Shown: positions 41,228-48,615 of the stretch, one piece after another
How positions within the stretch are numbered: the first letter of the stretch is position 1
How the letters are laid out: every line of letters begins with the position of its first letter
Program-made: the position numbers and the translations under genes
NCBI GenBank assembly: GCA_000720375.1
Contig: JOAA01000038.1
Span: forward strand, 25,417 to 89,416
Length of the DNA: 64,000 nucleotides
Source of the DNA: Rhodococcus rhodnii
GTDB taxonomy: Bacteria > Actinomycetota > Actinomycetes > Mycobacteriales > Pseudonocardiaceae
Direction of reading: 5' to 3'
The notes under the pieces: model-generated
The model's database searches: none
The model's input: the letters and a program-made list of their open reading frames with translations, nothing else
Told to the model about the DNA's origin: nothing

Positions 41228-41855
41228 GGCTGGTTACGAGCATGCCGAAGGCGATGTGGTCCATGTATTGCGGGATCTTCGGCAGTTGTTGGATCGCGGG
41301 ATAGCGCCGGCCGATGATCTCCAGGTCGAGGATGGCGATCATCAAGCCGGCCACCGCACCGCCGATAGGCCCCAGCCCGCGCCCCGAACCCGCCACGCCG
41401 TCAGTCATCTCCGGCGCGCGCCTCTGGTCCACAGCGTCGATCATGGCGGCCCAGAACACAGATATCCCCAGGTGAACGGCAGCGCCTGCCAGAATTGTCA
41501 GACCCTCCTGATAACGTGAAATCAAGGGGGTCCCCCGGGCGAATTCCTCTCGCGATGAAGCATGGGCCGACGGATCCGCAGTTGGCTCGCTGAGCCTTCG
41601 CGGACCGCGCGACCTGCGGAAACCCGAAACTGTCAGACCCCGCTGATAACGTGAAAACAAGGGGTTCCCCCGGCGGAATTCCTGTTGCGATGGGGTGTAC
41701 GCGGGGGCGGTTTTTCCGCCGGGTAGGAGGGTCGCGGCGGCGCGTGTTGCTGCCAGGGGGTCGCGGCCAGTTATCAGTGCGTGCAGGGTGGACGGCGCGC
41801 CGCTTAACGCTGCCGCGATGATGACGCGGGATGGCCATCGCACATGTCCAAGCAT
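41151..41855 (-). CDS. Small integral membrane protein interrupted in frame by two repeat elements
   Basis: This frame of about 234 residues has a core that resembles short actinobacterial membrane proteins: ALSGAPSTLHALITGRDPL, AATRAAATLLPGG, then LAGAAVHLGISVFWAAMIDAV, a glycine-rich segment and LDLEIIGRRYPAIQQLPKIPQYMDHIAFG. Between the LLPGG and LAGAAVH segments about 68 residues are inserted without breaking the frame, holding two copies of the same peptide (EFRRGNPLFSRYQRGLT and EFARGTPLISRYQEGLT). These come from the two 62-bp repeats at 41496-41557 and 41631-41692. Start ATG 41855 is uncertain. The C-terminus overlaps the glycosidase gene antisense by 77 bp. Function unknown. Confidence 0.6.
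   Translation of the reverse strand: MLGHVRWPSRVIIAAALSGAPSTLHALITGRDPLAATRAAATLLPGGKTAPAYTPSQQEFRRGNPLFSRYQRGLTVSGFRRSRGPRRLSEPTADPSAHASSREEFARGTPLISRYQEGLTILAGAAVHLGISVFWAAMIDAVDQRRAPEMTDGVAGSGRGLGPIGGAVAGLMIAILDLEIIGRRYPAIQQLPKIPQYMDHIAFGMLVTSLRGPDASDASASNPTAPSTSGRRPR
41496..41557. repeat. 62-bp repeat element, copy A, inside a membrane-protein gene
   Basis: This starts TGTCAGACCC, contains the 11-bp palindrome GGGGGTCCCCC and ends CGCGATG. It aligns without gaps to copy B at 41631-41692 with about eight differences. On the minus strand it encodes SREEFARGTPLISRYQEGLT in frame with the host gene. Confidence 0.75.
41631..41692. repeat. 62-bp repeat element, copy B
   Basis: Direct copy of 41496-41557, offset by exactly 135 bp, so the frame is kept. 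It has GGGGTTCCCC at the palindrome and encodes QQEFRRGNPLFSRYQRGLT on the minus strand. Confidence 0.75.
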
Positions 41856-42009
41856 CGCATGATCGCGTCGAGAATGATCGGGTCTCCTCGGGGTGGGTGT
41901 CTGCGGGTTCACGGTGATGGGTCGCCAACAGCAGTAGGATCGCAATCGGCGCAGGCGCGTTCATCGCGTAGCCGCGCGCGTTGTCACTCAACTGCCGCTC
42001 GGGGGATTG

Positions 42010-42702
42010 ATGAAGCTGCATGAAGGCTGGGACAACAATGCGCAGGATTGGATCAAATGGTCTCGGGCGCCTGGCCACGATTCATACTGGCAATACCACC
42101 GAGCAGCGTTTTTGCCTCTCATCCCGCCGCCGGGCAAGTTGACCGTCGACGTTGGTTGTGGCGAGGGGCGGGTTACCCGTGATCTGCAGGAACTTGGCCA
42201 TCGAGTGGTGGGGATCGACCGTTCTTTGACGATGGCGCGTGCGGCCGGTGAGCAGTCACATGCCGTCGTGGCCGACGCGACGGCGCTTCCCTTCGCCACC
42301 GGTAGCGCCGATTGCGCGGTCGCGTTCATGAGCTTGCACGACATCGATCAGATGCGGGAAAGCGTGCGGGAGATCGCCCGGGTTCTGGCTCCCGGTGGGC
42401 ACTTGGTGCTGGCGATCGTGCACCCGATCAACACGGCGGGTGGGTTCGTCGAGGGGGACGAGGTGGACCGGCCGTACGTGATCGCCAAGCCTTACTACGA
42501 GCATCGGCAAGAGGTCTTCGTCATCGACAAGGATGGCCTCACCATGACGTTTCACAACGCGCATCGGCCGCTGCAGGAGTACACCGAAGCGCTCGCGGAT
42601 GCTGGATTCGCCATCACGAGGTTGCGTGAGCCGACCAACCCGGATCCCGCGAGCGCGTGGAGCCGCATGCCGTTGTTCCTCAACATCGTTGCCAGGCGCT
42701 GA
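42010..42702 (+). CDS. SAM-dependent methyltransferase (class I, UbiE/type-11-like)
   Basis: The 230-residue enzyme has the SAM-binding motif VDVGCGEGRVTRDL (about residues 47-60), the acidic end of strand 2 (VGIDRS), an ADATALPFATGSAD segment (motif II) and VLAPGGHLVLAIVHP (motif III). The substrate is unknown. ATG 42010 is preceded by CGGGGG; a TTG three bases upstream is also in frame. Downstream lie two hairpins that probably end transcription. Confidence 0.9.
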   Translation: MKLHEGWDNNAQDWIKWSRAPGHDSYWQYHRAAFLPLIPPPGKLTVDVGCGEGRVTRDLQELGHRVVGIDRSLTMARAAGEQSHAVVADATALPFATGSADCAVAFMSLHDIDQMRESVREIARVLAPGGHLVLAIVHPINTAGGFVEGDEVDRPYVIAKPYYEHRQEVFVIDKDGLTMTFHNAHRPLQEYTEALADAGFAITRLREPTNPDPASAWSRMPLFLNIVARR

Positions 42703-42909
42703 CGTCATGGGCACTTCTGCGCAAGGTTGATCTGGTTCGCCCCAGCGGGGGCTCGATCCGGCTGACTGGCCGGATGGTCGGCACGACCGCCATCGGCGGC
42801 CGGAGTTGGCAGGTTTGGCAGGGAGCGACGGCTCCAACAACGCCATCTCGTAGGTGGCGTCGTTGCCCATTTCATCGGGCAGGCCAGACGGGTGGCATGG
42901 GATGTATCT

Positions 42910-42938
42910 CGGATTCCCAGTGGGGGCTTGGGAATCCG
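42910..42938. terminator. Hairpin, copy 1 (10-bp perfect stem)
   Basis: CGGATTCCCA (42910-42919) pairs perfectly with TGGGAATCCG (42929-42938) over a 9-base loop. It lies between the convergent methyltransferase and VWA genes. The same stem sequence recurs at 43132-43163. It lacks a U-run, as is common in actinobacterial terminators. Confidence 0.5.
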
Positions 42939-42949
42939 GGCGCCGACCG

Positions 42950-43093
42950 GGCCGATGCTGACCGCTTCCAGAAGGACCTTCTCTTGCCTCCCAGAGACTC
43001 CGGGTTGTGGCTAGGGCGCGAGAGTAGCCACGGCGTCGGCTGGTTCGTTCGCTGCTTGCCAAGCCGGAACGCAGAGGCGGACTGCCGAGGCAT
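42950..43093 (-). pseudogene. Partial duplicate of the 3' end of the VIT/VWA gene
   Basis: On the minus strand this stretch encodes ESLGGKRRSFWKR, nearly identical to the last residues (ESLGGKRKSFWKR) of the VWA protein ending at 43198. Further similarity runs through the segment matching 43310-43400 (GTTCGTTCGCTGCTTGCCA is shared). An internal block of about 60 bp found in the intact gene is missing. There is no start, so it is a non-functional fragment. Confidence 0.7.
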
Positions 43094-43131
43094 GAGCGGT
43101 CAACAGTCCAGACGTGTGGCGGGAGTGCACC

Positions 43132-43163
43132 CCGGATTCCCAAAGTGGACTGGGAATCCGGGC
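43132..43163. terminator. Hairpin, copy 2 (12-bp perfect stem)
   Basis: CCCGGATTCCCA (43132-43143) pairs perfectly with TGGGAATCCGGG (43152-43163) across an 8-base loop, 34 bp beyond the stop of the VWA gene. It is a probable intrinsic terminator for that gene and shares its stem with the hairpin at 42910. Confidence 0.6.
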
Positions 43164-43197
43164 ATCGGCGGATCACAAGGTCGAGGACCTTAGGTGC

Positions 43198-45693
43198 TTA
43201 TCGCTTCCAGAAGGACTTTCGCTTGCCTCCGAGGGATTCCAGGGTTGTGATCGTGCTGTTCCAGCGGTTGGCGATGTCTGCGTCGGATGTTGTTGGGGTT
43301 TCGAGGGTTGTGGCTAGGGCGGCGAGGGTGGCGATGGCGTTGGGGGGTTCGTTCGCTGCTTGCCATGCTGGGACGCGGATGCGGATTGCTGAGGCGAGGG
43401 TGGTGAGTAGGCCGGCCTTGGTCGTGGTGGGGTCGTTTTCCGCTGCGCGGAGAGCCTTCAGTCGCTCGGCGATGAAGTCGGCCAAGGTTGTTGGCGTTGG
43501 GCCCACTGGGTCTTCGAACGATTGGGCGCCGCCGCGGGCGCGCTTGGGGGTGGGCGGTGGTGCACCGAAGGGGCCGTCTGGGGGCGGTGGTGGTGCGCCG
43601 AACGAATCACCTGGGGCGCTCGGTGGTGGTGCTGCCTGTTCGTCTGTGGCGGGGGTGCTTTGGTAGTTCGCCCTTTGGGCGAGGCCTGGGCGGCCGCCCA
43701 GCTTGACGGCGCCGCCTGGTGCAGCGGGTGGTCCGCCCTGGTACGAGTCGAATGCTGGGCTGTGGGCGGCGAATGCGGCAGCGCCGTACGCACGTGCTGC
43801 TGCCATCGGTGCGCCCGCTGGGATGGGAGCGTTCATTTCCCAGCCGCTGGGGAGGTCGACGGGTTGGGTCACTTTGTGGGTCTTGCCGCCTTCGTTCACG
43901 ACTCGGTGGTCGACTGCGACGAATGCGGTGAAGCGCGAGAGCACTCCGAACTTCAGTGATGTGTCGATGATCTGGGTTTCCAGCGGGGTTTGGTCGCCGA
44001 AGCCGATGACGTACTGGTCTTCGAGGTCACGGATTCGTGCCCTGGCCCAGAGTGCTCCGAGGCTTGGGTTCTCGCTCGGGGTTGCTGCGACTTCGGCGTG
44101 CCAGCCGTCTGCGCTGGTCACCGTGACCGAACCTGTCGGTGTGCCGGTGAAGCGGCCGGTGACCATCACCGGGACGCCTTCGAACAGGTCGGGGATCGGG
44201 CTTGGTGCCACCGAATCCGGCTCCATCGCGAGCCCCGAGGCGGTGAGGCTCAGGCCGACCGCTACGGGTGCGCCGATGCGTCGGTGGATGTTCTGCATCG
44301 CGTCGTCCAGGCGGTCTTCGGACTCCACCAGCTCGTACCGGCCGGACGATCCGGCCAGGCGCTGCAGGAATGCCTCGTTGACGGCACGGTCGATGCCGAC
44401 GGTGTGCACGCGGACGCCCGACAATGCCTGTGACAGTTCGCGCAGTAGCTGGTCTTCGTTGCCGATTTGGCCGTCGGTGACCAGGACCAGGACTCGGTCG
44501 CGGTCTGGGGATTCGGTCAACAGTGAGGCGGCGCGGCGCAGCGGCAGTAACATCTCGGTGCCGCCGCGAGCGTCCAGACCGGACAGGAACTCCACGGCAC
44601 GGAATCGGTTGCGGTCGTTGGCTTCCGCGAACGAAGACGACAACGTCGGCGGCGTGATCACCTCGTGGTCGAACGCCAGCACGGCGAACCTGTCGGCGGA
44701 GCCGAGGGTGTCCACGATCCGGGCTGCCGCTCGCCGGGCAGCGACCATCTTCCAGCCGCCCATCGAGCCCGAGCGGTCCAGGACCAGTACGACATCTCGA
44801 GGACGCGCGAGGGCATTGGTCGACGGCGGCAGCACAGTCAACGCGAAGGTGCCGCCGGAGTCGCCCTCGGGCACAACGGCGAGCGACGTGCTGATCGCGT
44901 CGGCGCCGTAGCGCAGGCGTAGGATGAAGTCACGGTCGGCGCGCTCTCCTGGATCGAGCCGGACCTGCGTCCCACGCGGAGCGTCCGAGGTGGCGAGTGC
45001 GTGCAGGCTGGATGAGATTCCCTGCAGTGGCAGAGAACCCGCATCGATGTCGACGACCACCGACAGCTGGACCGGATTCGGGAAGCCCGGCAGGAGTACC
45101 GGTGGGCTGATCCGGGACGCGTCCGGAACGGCATCCGTGTCACGGGCGACACCGTCGCCGACCTGCTCCCCCGCCAGCGGCGCGCCGGGGATGTAGCGCG
45201 GCGCCACGACCAACGGGAACCGGAAGGTCGCCTCATTGTCCTCATAGGACAGGTGGCTCGCCAGGGTGAGGTGCACGCTGACGCGCTCGCCGGGCATGAT
45301 GTTGCCGACGCGCATGGTGAAGACGCCGGGCCGTTCCTCTTCGGCGATCGACGCGCGTTTGCCTTCGGCGATCGCCTGGTCATAGCTCTCACGCGCGGCG
45401 CCGCGTTCCTTGAGCACGCCCTCGACCACACGCCCGTCGGCCTCCATCCGCAGCGCGGTGACCGCGGCGCGTGGCGGCAACGGGAAGATGTATGTGGCTT
45501 CGAGCGGTTCCTCGTACGGATTGTGGAAGCCTTGGGTGACTTCGATGCTGGTCGCCAGGCCGGTGATGGCAGCACGGACGTCGATCAGTTCCAGCGGCAG
45601 GTTGCCGCGTGACGTGTGCAGGCAGCCCAGCCCGTCGTCCTCGGTCGGCCGACCAGGTGCCTCAGTTTCGATCAAGTCAACATGAGTGCTCAT
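43198..45693 (-). CDS. VIT and von Willebrand factor A domain protein
   Basis: An 831-residue soluble protein with an N-terminal VIT domain (about 20-150; VTQGFHNPYEEPLEATYIFPLPP) and a VWA domain (about 300-480) with intact MIDAS DRSGSMGG and downstream T and D residues (GGTEML, LVTDGQIGN). A strand-rich region and then a Pro/Gly/Ala-rich low-complexity tail (about 650-760) follow, with a short helical C-terminus. It resembles inter-alpha-trypsin-inhibitor heavy-chain-like bacterial proteins of unknown function, which may mediate metal-dependent protein contacts. It has no signal peptide. It overlaps the MerR gene upstream (4 bp), so they form one operon. Confidence 0.88.
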   Translation of the reverse strand: MSTHVDLIETEAPGRPTEDDGLGCLHTSRGNLPLELIDVRAAITGLATSIEVTQGFHNPYEEPLEATYIFPLPPRAAVTALRMEADGRVVEGVLKERGAARESYDQAIAEGKRASIAEEERPGVFTMRVGNIMPGERVSVHLTLASHLSYEDNEATFRFPLVVAPRYIPGAPLAGEQVGDGVARDTDAVPDASRISPPVLLPGFPNPVQLSVVVDIDAGSLPLQGISSSLHALATSDAPRGTQVRLDPGERADRDFILRLRYGADAISTSLAVVPEGDSGGTFALTVLPPSTNALARPRDVVLVLDRSGSMGGWKMVAARRAAARIVDTLGSADRFAVLAFDHEVITPPTLSSSFAEANDRNRFRAVEFLSGLDARGGTEMLLPLRRAASLLTESPDRDRVLVLVTDGQIGNEDQLLRELSQALSGVRVHTVGIDRAVNEAFLQRLAGSSGRYELVESEDRLDDAMQNIHRRIGAPVAVGLSLTASGLAMEPDSVAPSPIPDLFEGVPVMVTGRFTGTPTGSVTVTSADGWHAEVAATPSENPSLGALWARARIRDLEDQYVIGFGDQTPLETQIIDTSLKFGVLSRFTAFVAVDHRVVNEGGKTHKVTQPVDLPSGWEMNAPIPAGAPMAAARAYGAAAFAAHSPAFDSYQGGPPAAPGGAVKLGGRPGLAQRANYQSTPATDEQAAPPPSAPGDSFGAPPPPPDGPFGAPPPTPKRARGGAQSFEDPVGPTPTTLADFIAERLKALRAAENDPTTTKAGLLTTLASAIRIRVPAWQAANEPPNAIATLAALATTLETPTTSDADIANRWNSTITTLESLGGKRKSFWKR

Positions 45694-46313
45694 GCTTGTT
45701 CCCCTCCAGCGGTCGGCGCCAGGCCGAGCCGGCCGAGCACTTCGAGCAGCGGTGCGGCGGCTGCCTCGATGGCCGCGAGTTCGTCCGCGCTGGGCGCACG
45801 ATCCGCGGCATCCAGTACGACAGTGACACTGTCAGCGAGGCGGATTCCGTGAACCGCCTTTGTTACAGTATCGCCGCTTCTTGCAGTGTCGTTGCGTGTC
45901 TCACCAGCGTCGTGAGACGACACAGGACGGTCGTGTGCGTGCCCTTTCCAGAACTGCGCAGACGTCCCGACCTCCACCTGCGGTCGCACGATGTCCACGT
46001 GCGCCACCCCGGCCAGCTCCGCCAGCCGTTCGTCGGTCGCCCCGAGCAGCAACTCCTGGATCTTCGCCAGCGTGTTGCCCGTGGCCTGCAGTTTCTTGAC
46101 CGCGACGATTTGTAAGAGCTGACGGCGCCCGTACAGCACCGTCCGCCCACGCGTCGCCGCCGGTCGGTCAACCAGACCGATCGTGGTGTACCACCGGATC
46201 GTTCGACGGTCGGGCAACTCCCGGACCCGACCGTTGCTCTGGCCGTTGTAGTCCTCGGCCAGCAGCTCGGCAACCCGATCCGGGAGCTGTTCGATCGTCC
46301 ACAGTTCGCTCAC
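45690..46313 (-). CDS. MerR-family regulator coupled to the VWA gene
   Basis: The 207-residue protein has a MerR-type winged helix (RRTIRWYTTIGLVDRPAATRGRTVLYGRRQLLQIVAVKKLQATG), a short coiled coil and a long C-terminal domain without metal-binding cysteines. A small-molecule or protein signal is therefore likely. It overlaps the VWA start by 4 bp. A perfect 9-bp-arm inverted repeat at 46336-46362 just upstream is the likely operator. The 11-mer TGACACTGTCA from that operator also occurs inside the gene at about 45824-45834, within a 15-nt palindrome at 45819-45833. Confidence 0.88.
   Translation of the reverse strand: MSELWTIEQLPDRVAELLAEDYNGQSNGRVRELPDRRTIRWYTTIGLVDRPAATRGRTVLYGRRQLLQIVAVKKLQATGNTLAKIQELLLGATDERLAELAGVAHVDIVRPQVEVGTSAQFWKGHAHDRPVSSHDAGETRNDTARSGDTVTKAVHGIRLADSVTVVLDAADRAPSADELAAIEAAAAPLLEVLGRLGLAPTAGGEQA
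45819..45833. promoter_or_regulatory. Perfect 15-nt palindrome inside the merR gene
   Basis: GACAGTG-A-CACTGTC lies within the coding region and shares TGACACTGTCA with the upstream operator at 46336-46362. It could be a second binding site for DNA looping or roadblock control, but it may also be chance. Confidence 0.3.
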
Positions 46314-46335
46314 ACTGCAATGTTGCCATTCGAAT

Positions 46336-46362
46336 CTGACACTGTCAATGTTGCAGTGTCAG
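46336..46362. promoter_or_regulatory. Operator for the merR-VWA operon
   Basis: CTGACACTG (46336-46344) and CAGTGTCAG (46354-46362) are perfect 9-bp arms around a 9-bp spacer, ending 23 bp upstream of the merR start. A further CACTGCAATGTTGC (46315-46328) is a near copy of CACTGTCAATGTTGC (46340-46354), giving overlapping direct repeats. Size and position fit a MerR-type site. Confidence 0.65.
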
Positions 46363-46384
46363 CCGTCCACAGGAAGGGGAAGGT

Positions 46385-46663
46385 TCAGGTCGCCGGCGTC
46401 GCGTCCAGATCCTGCGACAACAGCTCGGCCAACTCCTCAAGCGCCGCCTCGGCGCCGTCGCCTTCCGCGGACAGTTCGACCTCTTCCTCGAACTTCACAC
46501 CCAGGGCCATCACGGCCAGAATGCTCGACGCCGCAACGCCTTTCTCACCGGGCCGGCCGATCAGCACAGGCACCGGCTGACGGGCGGCGGCTTGGGCGAA
46601 CAGGCCCGCGGGACGGGCGTGCAGCCCCACGGTGGACGCGATCTTCACTCGCTTGGTCGCCAT
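46385..46663 (-). CDS. ptsH: HPr phosphocarrier protein of the PTS
   Basis: The 92-residue protein has the HPr active site STVGLHARPAG with phosphorylated H15 and the downstream regulatory-site region GVAASSILAVMALGV. It receives phosphate from enzyme I and hands it to EIIA proteins. It is transcribed toward the merR gene on the minus strand, beside the DeoR regulator and opposite the PTS operon it must serve. Enzyme I is not in the window. The 89-bp gap before it is AT-rich and probably contains its promoter. Confidence 0.93.
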   Translation of the reverse strand: MATKRVKIASTVGLHARPAGLFAQAAARQPVPVLIGRPGEKGVAASSILAVMALGVKFEEEVELSAEGDGAEAALEELAELLSQDLDATPAT

Positions 46664-46752
46664 GGTTCTCCTCCGTCGCAGAGAAGCCCACGGTAACCAC
46701 GGCCAATGTGGTTAAGCAAGGGTTTCGTGTTGGTTTAGTTTGATTTACATGG

Positions 46753-47514
46753 TTACACTTGGAGTACGCGCGGCCCGACGGCCGAGATCTCGTCGGCCAC
46801 GGCGTCGTCGATCCCGGTGTCCGTAATAAAGGTGTCGATGTCGCCGAGATCGGCGAAGCGCGAGAAGTGGTCGTTGCCGACCTTCGTGTGATCGGCCAGC
46901 AGCACACACCGGCGGCCACTCGCGATCGCGGCCTTCTTGACCATCGCCTCCGCGGGATCCGGTGTCGTCAGGCCACGGTCGACCGAAACCCCGTTCGTGG
47001 CAATGAAGACGACCTCGACGAACGTGTCCCGAAGCGCCTGCAGGGCCCATGCGTCCACAGAAGCCAAGGTCCGGCTGCGCAACCGGCCGCCGACAAGCAT
47101 CACTGTCACATTCGGACGCGTGATCAGTGACAGTGCGATGTTCACCGAGTGCGTGACCACGGTCAGCTCACGGTCCACAGGCAACGCGTCGGCCATGCGC
47201 GCGGTCGTCGTGCCCGCGTCCAGGAGAATCGTCCCGGACTCCGGCAACTCGGCCAGCGCGGCCTTGGCGATCCGGTCCTTCTCCTCGGTCATCACGGTCT
47301 CGCGCACCGACAACGCGGGCTCGAAGCCGAGCCGCTCCACTGGTATCGCGCCGCCATGCACGCGGCGCAGCACGCCGTGTCGTTCCAAGACGGTCAGGTC
47401 ACGACGGATCGTCTCGGTGGTGACGTCGAACTCCTCGGCCAGCGCGGCGACGTCGACACGCCCCTTCGCCCTGGCTCGTTCGAGGATCACTTGCTGCCGT
47501 TCCTCCGCGTACAT
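46753..47514 (-). CDS. DeoR-family repressor of the PTS/hexitol operon
   Basis: This 253-residue protein has an N-terminal DeoR helix-turn-helix (RVDVAALAEEFDVTTETIRRDLTVLERHGVLRRVHGGA) and a C-terminal sugar-phosphate sensor domain with TILLDAGTTTARMA and VFIATNGVSVDRGLTTPD. It is divergent from the PfkB-kinase gene and, as for FruR/GlpR-type proteins, should be released by a phosphorylated sugar. Copies of (A/G)AACC-CACATG in the intergenic region (47565-47625) are candidate sites. Confidence 0.92.
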   Translation of the reverse strand: MYAEERQQVILERARAKGRVDVAALAEEFDVTTETIRRDLTVLERHGVLRRVHGGAIPVERLGFEPALSVRETVMTEEKDRIAKAALAELPESGTILLDAGTTTARMADALPVDRELTVVTHSVNIALSLITRPNVTVMLVGGRLRSRTLASVDAWALQALRDTFVEVVFIATNGVSVDRGLTTPDPAEAMVKKAAIASGRRCVLLADHTKVGNDHFSRFADLGDIDTFITDTGIDDAVADEISAVGPRVLQV

Positions 47515-47564
47515 GATGTGACTTTATGTTGATTCGTGCGCGCCAGCAACAGCTAGGTCTTGCA

Positions 47565-47625
47565 AACCCACATGAACACATGCACAATCACTTAAATCCA
47601 CGTTTGGTGTGCGTTGAACCACATG
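47565..47625. promoter_or_regulatory. CACATG direct repeats in the deoR-PfkB divergent promoter
   Basis: Three related sites occur: AACCCACATG (47565-47574), GAACACATG (47574-47582) and GAACCACATG (47616-47625). The last touches the ribosome site of the kinase gene. DeoR-family proteins often bind such direct repeats; no test is available here. Confidence 0.4.
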
Positions 47626-47641
47626 GGAGGTGGCAACGAGC

Positions 47642-48586
47642 GTGATCGTCACGGTGACGGCGAACCCGAGCATCGACCGGACGGTCGAGGTGGGCGCGCT
47701 CGTGCGCGGCGGGCTGCACCGGGCCACCGGTGTGCACGTCCAGCCGGGCGGCAAGGGGATCAACGTCGCCAGGGCGTTGGTGTGCAACGGAATCAAGGCG
47801 CGCGCGGTCGTTCCCGCGGGCGGCGCCGAAGGTGAGCAGCTGATCAGCCTGCTCAGCGACTACAGCATCGACGTCGTACGAGTGTCCACACTGGGACCGG
47901 TACGGATGAACGTCAGCGTGATCGAGCCGGACGCGACCGTCACCAAGCTGAACGAGCCAGGCGCACGACTGAGCGACGACGAAACCGCGGCACTGGCCGA
48001 CGCCATCATCAACGCGTCCCACAACGCGTCCAACGTCGTCCTGGCAGGAAGTCTGCCACCTGGCGTGCACGACGACTTCTACGCCGGACTGATCAGCCGC
48101 CTTGCCGACGAGGACATCCCGGTCGTCGTCGACACCAGCGGTCCCGCCCTGCGCGCGGCCCTAGCGGCCGGCCCGGCGTTGATCAAACCGAACCACCACG
48201 AACTCGAAGAGGCCGTCGACCGTCCACTGCCGACACTCGGCGACGTCGTCGAGGCCGCACAGCACCTACGTTCCCTTGGCGCGAAAGCGGTTCTCGCCAG
48301 TCTCGGCCAGGACGGCGCGGTGCTTGTGGACGGTGAGGGCACATGGCACGCCGAAGCGCCGGTCGTGTCCGCACGAAGCTCGGTGGGGGCTGGTGACGCG
48401 ATGCTCGCCGGTTTCCTCGCCGCAGGAGGGAAAGGACACCAGGCGCTGGTGTCCGCAGTGGCCTGGGGCGCGGCCGCGGTGTCGCTGCCGGGCAGCACCA
48501 TGCCGCGGCCGGACGACCTCCGGCCGCACCTCGTCGAGGTGCACCCACGGATCAAGGCAGGCCGGGAACTACGCGGGGACAACTGA
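47642..48586 (+). CDS. PfkB-family sugar-phosphate kinase (1-phosphofructokinase/tagatose-6-phosphate kinase type)
   Basis: This 314-residue kinase has VTVTANPSIDRT at the start, VQPGGKGINVARAL (PfkB signature 1), TKLNEPGARLS, and the ATP/catalytic motif SSVGAGDAMLAGFLAAGG with the GAGD catalytic aspartate. It is closest to the 1-phosphofructokinase/LacC group. Which phosphosugar it uses depends on the PTS beside it. GTG 47642 was chosen because GGGAGG lies 11 bp upstream; an in-frame GTG at 47630 would sit inside that site. It is the first gene of the PTS operon. Confidence 0.88.
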   Translation: MIVTVTANPSIDRTVEVGALVRGGLHRATGVHVQPGGKGINVARALVCNGIKARAVVPAGGAEGEQLISLLSDYSIDVVRVSTLGPVRMNVSVIEPDATVTKLNEPGARLSDDETAALADAIINASHNASNVVLAGSLPPGVHDDFYAGLISRLADEDIPVVVDTSGPALRAALAAGPALIKPNHHELEEAVDRPLPTLGDVVEAAQHLRSLGAKAVLASLGQDGAVLVDGEGTWHAEAPVVSARSSVGAGDAMLAGFLAAGGKGHQALVSAVAWGAAAVSLPGSTMPRPDDLRPHLVEVHPRIKAGRELRGDN

Positions 48587-48615
48587 AAGCACCACCAGTA
48601 CAGGAAGTGTCGACG

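Noticed and set aside
41401..42078. A second minus-strand frame through the repeat elements
   Set aside because: It contains a related repeat peptide because the repeats are open in several frames, but its ends lack membrane-protein or family similarity; the 41151-41855 frame fits better.
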